A DNA stretch of 64,000 nucleotides from Euptelea pleiosperma (lineage: Eukaryota > Streptophyta > Magnoliopsida > Ranunculales > Eupteleaceae), in contig CM068548.1 of NCBI GenBank assembly GCA_035048495.1, positions 16,171,464 to 16,235,463 on the forward strand, written 5' to 3'. The position numbers and the translations under genes were made by a program. The notes below the pieces were generated by a model. The model was given only the letters and a program-made list of their open reading frames with translations, had not been told where the DNA came from and did no database searches. Position 1 is the first letter of the stretch. Each line of letters opens with the position of its first letter. Shown here piece after piece: positions 59,251 to 64,000 of the stretch.

Positions 59251-59747
59251 CCGAACACCCCCTCAAGATATGCGCCACGACAAAGTCAATCCTCAATAAC
59301 TCTAAACCGTCTTTCTAACTAAGGAACTCCGATACTGAGTCAAGCTTATCACTTATTTTCCTAAATCGATTAGATATCCTGTGAAAACACTCTAATGGTG
59401 GGGATCCACCAGCAGAGCCTCCCATGATCAAGTCAGCTCAATTTAATAATCTCCTCTTCTAGGATAAGATTGTGTACCTTTCTCTATTACTGCAGCTCCT
59501 ATTTATAAGGATTTATGCTTGTTAACGTGTAATGGGCACTCGTACTTAGCATTTAATGTCTGTGTACATATAGATCATGGTTTGTGGCTTTAGTACCACA
59601 AGTGCTGATCTCTCATTGGTAGCTACGCTAAATAAGGCTCTGCCCTCGGCTTCGACTGCCCTATTACTAAAAACTAGTCTGTTTACCTCGCGGGGCGTAG
59701 AAAAAAAAAATTAAATATATTTCTTATATAAGTTTTGGCAAAAACCA
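59251..59747. other. Intergenic sequence; no gene seen
   Basis: No coding sequence or matched ends recognised. Confidence 0.35.
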
Positions 59748-60176
59748 AGGTTTCAAGGAGGCCGTTTTAACGGTTAAACGGACTGGGGGCGTTACCGTTT
59801 AAACGGCCGTTAAAACATATTGAAAAAGCCATGGGCAAAAATGTAAAAAAATAGAATTAAACGGATTTTAACTGTTTTAACGGATTTGAACGGAAAAAAT
59901 GGAGCTGAAATTCAAATTTTGAAATTTGAAAATAAATAAAAAAAAAAACAGAATTTAACGGAAATTAAACGGATTTAATGGACATTTTTTTCACAAAATT
60001 TTTCTGAATTAAACGGCTGTTTAAATGATTTTAACGGCCGTTTAAACGATTTTAACAGCCGTTTTTTTCAAAACCGTTAAAACGTGTTTAAACAGTTTTA
60101 ACGGAAACGGGCTTGGGGCGTTACCGTTTAAACGGCTGTTAAAACCGTTTAAACGGCTGTTTTTAAAACCATGGTA
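59748..60176. mobile_element. MITE-like element built of AACGGCCGTTTAAACG motifs
   Basis: The ends are roughly inverted: CCAAGGTTTCAAGGAGGCCG at the left, and CGGCTGTTTTTAAAACCATGG at the right. The interior has many direct and inverted copies of TTTAACGGCCGTTTAAACG and two copies of GGGGCGTTACCGTTTAAACGG. Such subterminal motif clusters suggest a non-autonomous DNA transposon. No coding sequence. Confidence 0.5.
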
Positions 60177-61684
60177 AAAATAATAACATAAATTGTAAGA
60201 TTAAAAATTATGGATTACAAAAAAAATATTAAAAATTATAAAAATAGTTTAAGTTAGTTGGACCATTGTAACAGACAGAATGTTATGACTATAAAAATCA
60301 TTTAAAAATATTAATTTAATAATACAAAATAGTGTTTAAATAAAACTTGATAATCCACTGAAACATAAAAAATAAAAATAATAGATACGATTCAATTATA
60401 TAATCAAATTTGAAATTGTATATCACGTAATGATATACTGATAGTTATAGGATCAAGTTTGGATCGACTCAGATCCAATCTGAAGCCAATCCATTAATAG
60501 GCCTTGTACAGACCAGGTCCAATTATTAAATGAAAAAAATTTGACCCAATGCATACAAAAAGTAACGAAAAATGATAAGAAGAATGGACACATCAAAACT
60601 TAACTTTTTTTTTTTTTGTTTTCCAGTTTATATGATTAAAAAGTTCATTCCAAAGGGTAACTGCATTTTCATCTGTAACCCCAAAAGAACCCATGCAGTA
60701 GACTGATGGCATAAGTAATATAGTTTATCATCCTCTCTTGAATGGCGATTCGTACCCCGTTCTCATTTATCAACGTATCCGCTCTCGGCTTCTCCACCCC
60801 CGTAATACTGATCCATTTAAAATCCTCAAAACCAAAAAACACACAACAACAAACAAAAAAAAATTAAGAAAAATAAAAATGAAGATCAAGAGCAACAAAA
60901 AAGCCTCGATAATGATTTTAAAAAAAAATTAGAATGTAGTTAAATAAATCAAATCTAGAAAATCGCTAAAACCTAAACAATCAAACTTAAAACTCGAAAA
61001 ATCATATTTGAAGCAACAGAATTCACCATTAAAATAATTTTTTTTCTTTTAAAATAGTCAAAACCAACAGAGAAAAATTAGCGTTAATTAGAGGTAAGAG
61101 TTAGGGTTATGATTCGAAAGTACATTTTATTTCTTGGTCAATTGAAGCAAGGCATATATGTCTCTGTAACGCCGTTGATCACTTTCGCACTCCTCACTGC
61201 CACTTGCTCTTGCTAGATGTTTCTTCTAAAATTTCAGATAAATAAGCCTCTTGTGGTGCCCTGTCTTAGTTAATGAGAGAGACATGTACTTGGATGAGGG
61301 GAGAGACGTCTTGAAGAGACGCACTGGGAGGGGGAGAGACGCCTCTGACATCTCTACTCTCTCTCTCTCTCTTATTTATGAACATCAAAGAAGTGTGCCG
61401 GTTTGAAATAAAACAAAGATGTGCCAGTTGTGACATAACAGTCATGTTCATTCGTTTGAAATAAAAAAATCGTCTAGGGGTGAAGAACCTTATTGACGTG
61501 GCGCGATAAGGGAGCCTGTGGGACTTGTAAAAAACGACTACAAAAAAAAATGTTTTAGGGGGGGGGGGGGGGGGAAACTTTGCTGATGTGGCGCAATTAC
61601 GGAACGATGTGAGTTGTAAAAACGATAGTCGTGTCATTTAAAATATAAAAGGAGAAGGGATTTGAAAGGAAATGATAGAAAGAT
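60177..61684. other. AT-rich intergenic sequence; no gene seen
   Basis: A- and T-rich, with a CT run at about 61348-61371 and 17 consecutive G at 61558-61574. A TGACGTGGCGCGATAAGG / TGATGTGGCGCAATTACGG pair near 61493 and 61582 is a short direct repeat. No coding motif found. Confidence 0.4.
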
Positions 61685-62068
61685 GAGTAAAACTTTGATG
61701 ACAGACCACAATGTGCATATGAGCCACGTGGCACTCTTTTAGAGGACTCTGACCGTATGGATGTTTTCCCATCCCTAGGTGGACCTGCAAACCAAAAATC
61801 AGCTTGATTACTGATTTCAAACCTTTGGATCTTTGGAGCTCAAATAATGGTCAATAATGTTCAAATTCGCATGGTTAAAATCAATCCATGAAAATAATTC
61901 CAATCCAACGCCTAGATATCACTAATCGGACTGATTTTTGGTTTGTGGGCCCACATAGGGATTTCGCAAACATCCATACGGTCAAAATCCTCTAAGAGTG
62001 TGCCACATGGCTCATATTGTACCCCTGTCATCGGCCTTGATGATAGGCCCTGTCATCAAAGTTTTACT
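61685..62068. mobile_element. MITE with GAGTAAAACTT ends and family F core
   Basis: GAGTAAAACTTTGATGACAG at the left is mirrored by CTGTCATCAAAGTTTTACTC at the right. Inner arms pair over GAGCCACGTGGCACTC, GACCGTATGGATG and their partners, with the facing AAAAATCAG/CTGATTTTT core in the middle. It is the clearest member linking the GAGTAAAAC termini to family F. No clean target duplication. Confidence 0.7.
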
Positions 62069-63171
62069 CTCTTAAAAGTCTGAAACCCAACTGACGTGAT
62101 TACAGGAATGTGTCCATCAATAAATGGAAACAGATACCGAGAATTTTTGACGTGATGCGATACGTAAGGAATCTTTTATTTAAAGAAAAAAAAATAAATG
62201 GAATCACTGACGTGGCACGCTGTGCGTCTAGAGTTCCACATTAGCACGGCCACTCTATTATATAGATATATAGATTTACATATTGTATCTCTTCATATAT
62301 TCTCCGTGTCGTTATAGTAATAATTAACTTCAATTAGAATTGGATTGGTAAAATTAGATTACATTTGATTTTGTTTGCTTAGATTCTTATTGTAGAGTTT
62401 GTCATACACCCTCAATTGGGTTAATGTAATCATCTCCATTCTTGCTTATCCCTTCGATCGTGTGCCGCATGCATGGTATTCGTTCCCATTCCACTGGTAG
62501 GACCGTATATAGGTGTTTTTGGATATAAGTTTATCCTAGCTATGAAAGTACACTTGCAACCCAATAGTGAATCGGAATAGGGTTAGCATATCAACCAAAC
62601 AATACCAGTACGTACAGGAAAACTGTTTAGCAAATAACGAGAAGGCCAATTTCTGTTCACTCGTCTTACGAAAGCTGGTGGCAAGTTGAGAAAAAAGCAA
62701 GAAGGGTTGAGTACGTGCACATGTTGAGTAAGGTTAGCATCCAAACAGACTTGCCTTGTTCCACATTCTCATGTCTCAATCTTGCCCATACTTCATACCG
62801 CATGTGATGTAAAAGGGTCCCATTTAAGGTCAAAGTCGATCCGAATGCAATCTGGTAGTTTATTGAATCATGATTCGTAGATATCCAAAGGTGATGCTGC
62901 AGGATCGGATTGATTGTCTCTACTAGGCAACGCGATAGGTGTGTACCAAAACTTTACGCCATATGGTGATCAAACAATCGTATACAACCAACGGTCTAGA
63001 ATTATCATAATAAACTTCTTTTGATTTGCAACATTTGAAATACTGCATTTTTGTAAATAAATTCAAAAGTATGTGATTAATTAGCAATATATAGCACCGG
63101 ACGTGATTTTAATCCGTTTTAATTTAAGTCAATTCAAGGGGGGTTTATTCCAAAAGTTTTGATAGTATAAG
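62069..63171. other. Intergenic sequence; no gene seen
   Basis: No coding sequence recognised. A TATAGATATATAGATTTACATA block near 62260 is a low-complexity stretch. Confidence 0.35.
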
Positions 63172-63508
63172 TAGGGGTGTCAACGGTTCCGGTTCGGTTC
63201 ATTCCTAAGGGTACTCGATCAGAACCGGAACTGATATTGCCAGATCTTATCGGTTCCAGTTCTTAACACGATGGATCCGGAAGCGGAACTGTTTATTTGG
63301 TTCTGATCGATTTCAGTTCCAGTAATAATACATAAATCTTGATAATATTACAATTGTAACACTATATTAATTTATACATCGGTTTCGGTTCTGGTTCCTA
63401 TCAGTTTGGCTTCGATTTTGGGTCCAAATCTAACTACCCAGAACCAAAACCATATTTTCGGTTCTGGTTCAATTCGGTTTCGGTTAAACGGGTAAAATTG
63501 ACACCCTA
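63172..63508. mobile_element. Decayed hAT-like MITE, relative of 33356-33713
   Basis: Starts TAGGGGTGTCAACGGTTCCGG and ends AACGGGTAAAATTGACACCCTA. The interior GGTTCCGGTTCGG-type repeats match the other copy. The flanking 8-mers (AGTATAAG, ATTGCTTT) no longer match. Confidence 0.7.
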
Positions 63509-63725
63509 ATTGCTTTGGATATTCATCATTTTGTTCCAAAAATACCCTTTAAGATGTTCCTTCCAAATTTTGCTGAACCAATTAATATTTGTGTTTGAAT
63601 GACGAAATTAGCCTTGCGTATAACGGAATTTTGTTAGTGCTGATACAGTGATACCCTTTAGACCTTTACCCTTTTTCTTTTCTTTTCTTGCACACTTGAC
63701 CTTAGCTTTTGGGAAAAAAAAAAGG

Positions 63726-63733
63726 TTTAAATA
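63726..63733 (+). promoter_or_regulatory. Candidate TATA-like motif of the second OBL1-like lipase
   Basis: TTTAAATA lies about 55-60 bases upstream of the ATG at 63788. It is a weak match to TATA consensus, with plausible spacing. Confidence 0.3.
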
Positions 63734-63787
63734 CACGCGGACACATAGTGGTTAAGATCGAGAGAGCGAGAGGGATCGAGAGCTGTA

Positions 63788-64000
63788 ATGGCGACTACTG
63801 AACAGAGAGTTGGAGAAGAAGGTTCCACCTTCAGATATCTCATAGTTCGTCCTGAAAACGGTGGTATAAAAGACCTATTCAAGTTCTTAGTATCGTTTGA
63901 TGAAGCTTCTGATGCGAGATTCCTCGAAAGATCGGATGACGAGATTGGTCCCATCAATGGGGACCACAGATGGGTCATCATCGTCTCGATCATCGTTAGG
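63788..64000 (+). CDS. Class 3 lipase, OBL1-like, first exon (cut by window end)
   Basis: An ATG at 63788 opens a frame that runs to the window edge for 71 codons. It reads RYLIVRPENGGIKDLFKFL and then GDHRWVIIVSIIVR. This N-terminal block (a LIVRPEKGG-type start, a variable acidic stretch, then DHRWVI and a hydrophobic segment leading to the membrane anchor) is characteristic of plant OBL1-type triacylglycerol lipases. The catalytic domain would lie beyond the window. It is closer to the usual family N-terminus than the complete gene at 1207-3809. The two genes point outward, away from the CER1 array. By family the product would act on lipid droplets. Confidence 0.8.
   Translation, partial: MATTEQRVGEEGSTFRYLIVRPENGGIKDLFKFLVSFDEASDARFLERSDDEIGPINGDHRWVIIVSIIVR

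Noticed and set aside
61685..62068. Target-site duplication for this MITE
   Set aside because: Flanking 9-mers (TAGAAAGAT and TCTTAAAAG) do not match. The element call rests on its inverted ends only.

Overview
This is plant nuclear DNA, from a flowering plant with a repeat-rich genome. The evidence is AT-rich intergenic sequence, genes split by short GT-AG (and a few GC-AG) introns, degenerate plant L1-type LINEs, LTR retrotransposon pieces and many MITEs. I cannot name the species from sequence alone. No tRNA, rRNA, CRISPR or prokaryotic-type operon was seen.

Genes. The centre of the window is a tandem array of four CER1-like genes, all on the minus strand: copy A (16974-21717), copy B (26875-30947), copy C (35568-41548) and copy D (53711-58202). 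CER1 is the very-long-chain aldehyde decarbonylase of cuticular wax alkane synthesis. I rebuilt all ten exons of each copy. Every copy keeps an open frame and all three histidine clusters, and encodes 619-621 residues, so none looks like a pseudogene. The copies differ mainly in their introns, and the intron similarities conflict: some features pair A with B and C with D, others pair A with D and B with C. This points to gene conversion, unequal exchange or differential loss. Copies C and D have a GC-AG intron 6.

The array is flanked by two class 3 lipases of the oil-body lipase (OBL1-like) family. One is complete, with five exons on the minus strand at 1207-3809. The other is on the plus strand at 63788 and is cut off by the window end after 71 codons.

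Intergenic DNA. 1-690, 4376-5235, 6216-6697, 9640-11700, 14850-15650, 18438-19633, 34985-35140 and 59110-59250 are broken LINE pieces (reverse transcriptase, zinc-binding RT tail or RNase H). The one at 18438-19633 sits inside intron 6 of CER1 copy A and still has a target-site duplication. 33725-34450 is a broken Ty3/Gypsy integrase. 45321-47719 is a solo LTR with a 5-bp duplication. Several MITEs have exact or near-exact target-site duplications: Mutator-like with 9 bp (6066-6215, 31424-31600, 42800-43612, 48891-49810), hAT-like with 8 bp (33356-33713) and Tourist-like with TTA (16135-16501). A family of palindromic elements sharing one core recurs at least a dozen times, and one arm of it appears to have expanded into a minisatellite at 47975-48705.

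How the genes relate. CER1 enzymes work at the endoplasmic reticulum of epidermal cells, in known plants together with CER3. OBL lipases act on stored triacylglycerol. Both concern lipids, but nothing in the sequence shows that they act together. The multi-copy CER1 array suggests selection on, or dosage increase of, wax alkane output, which is inference.
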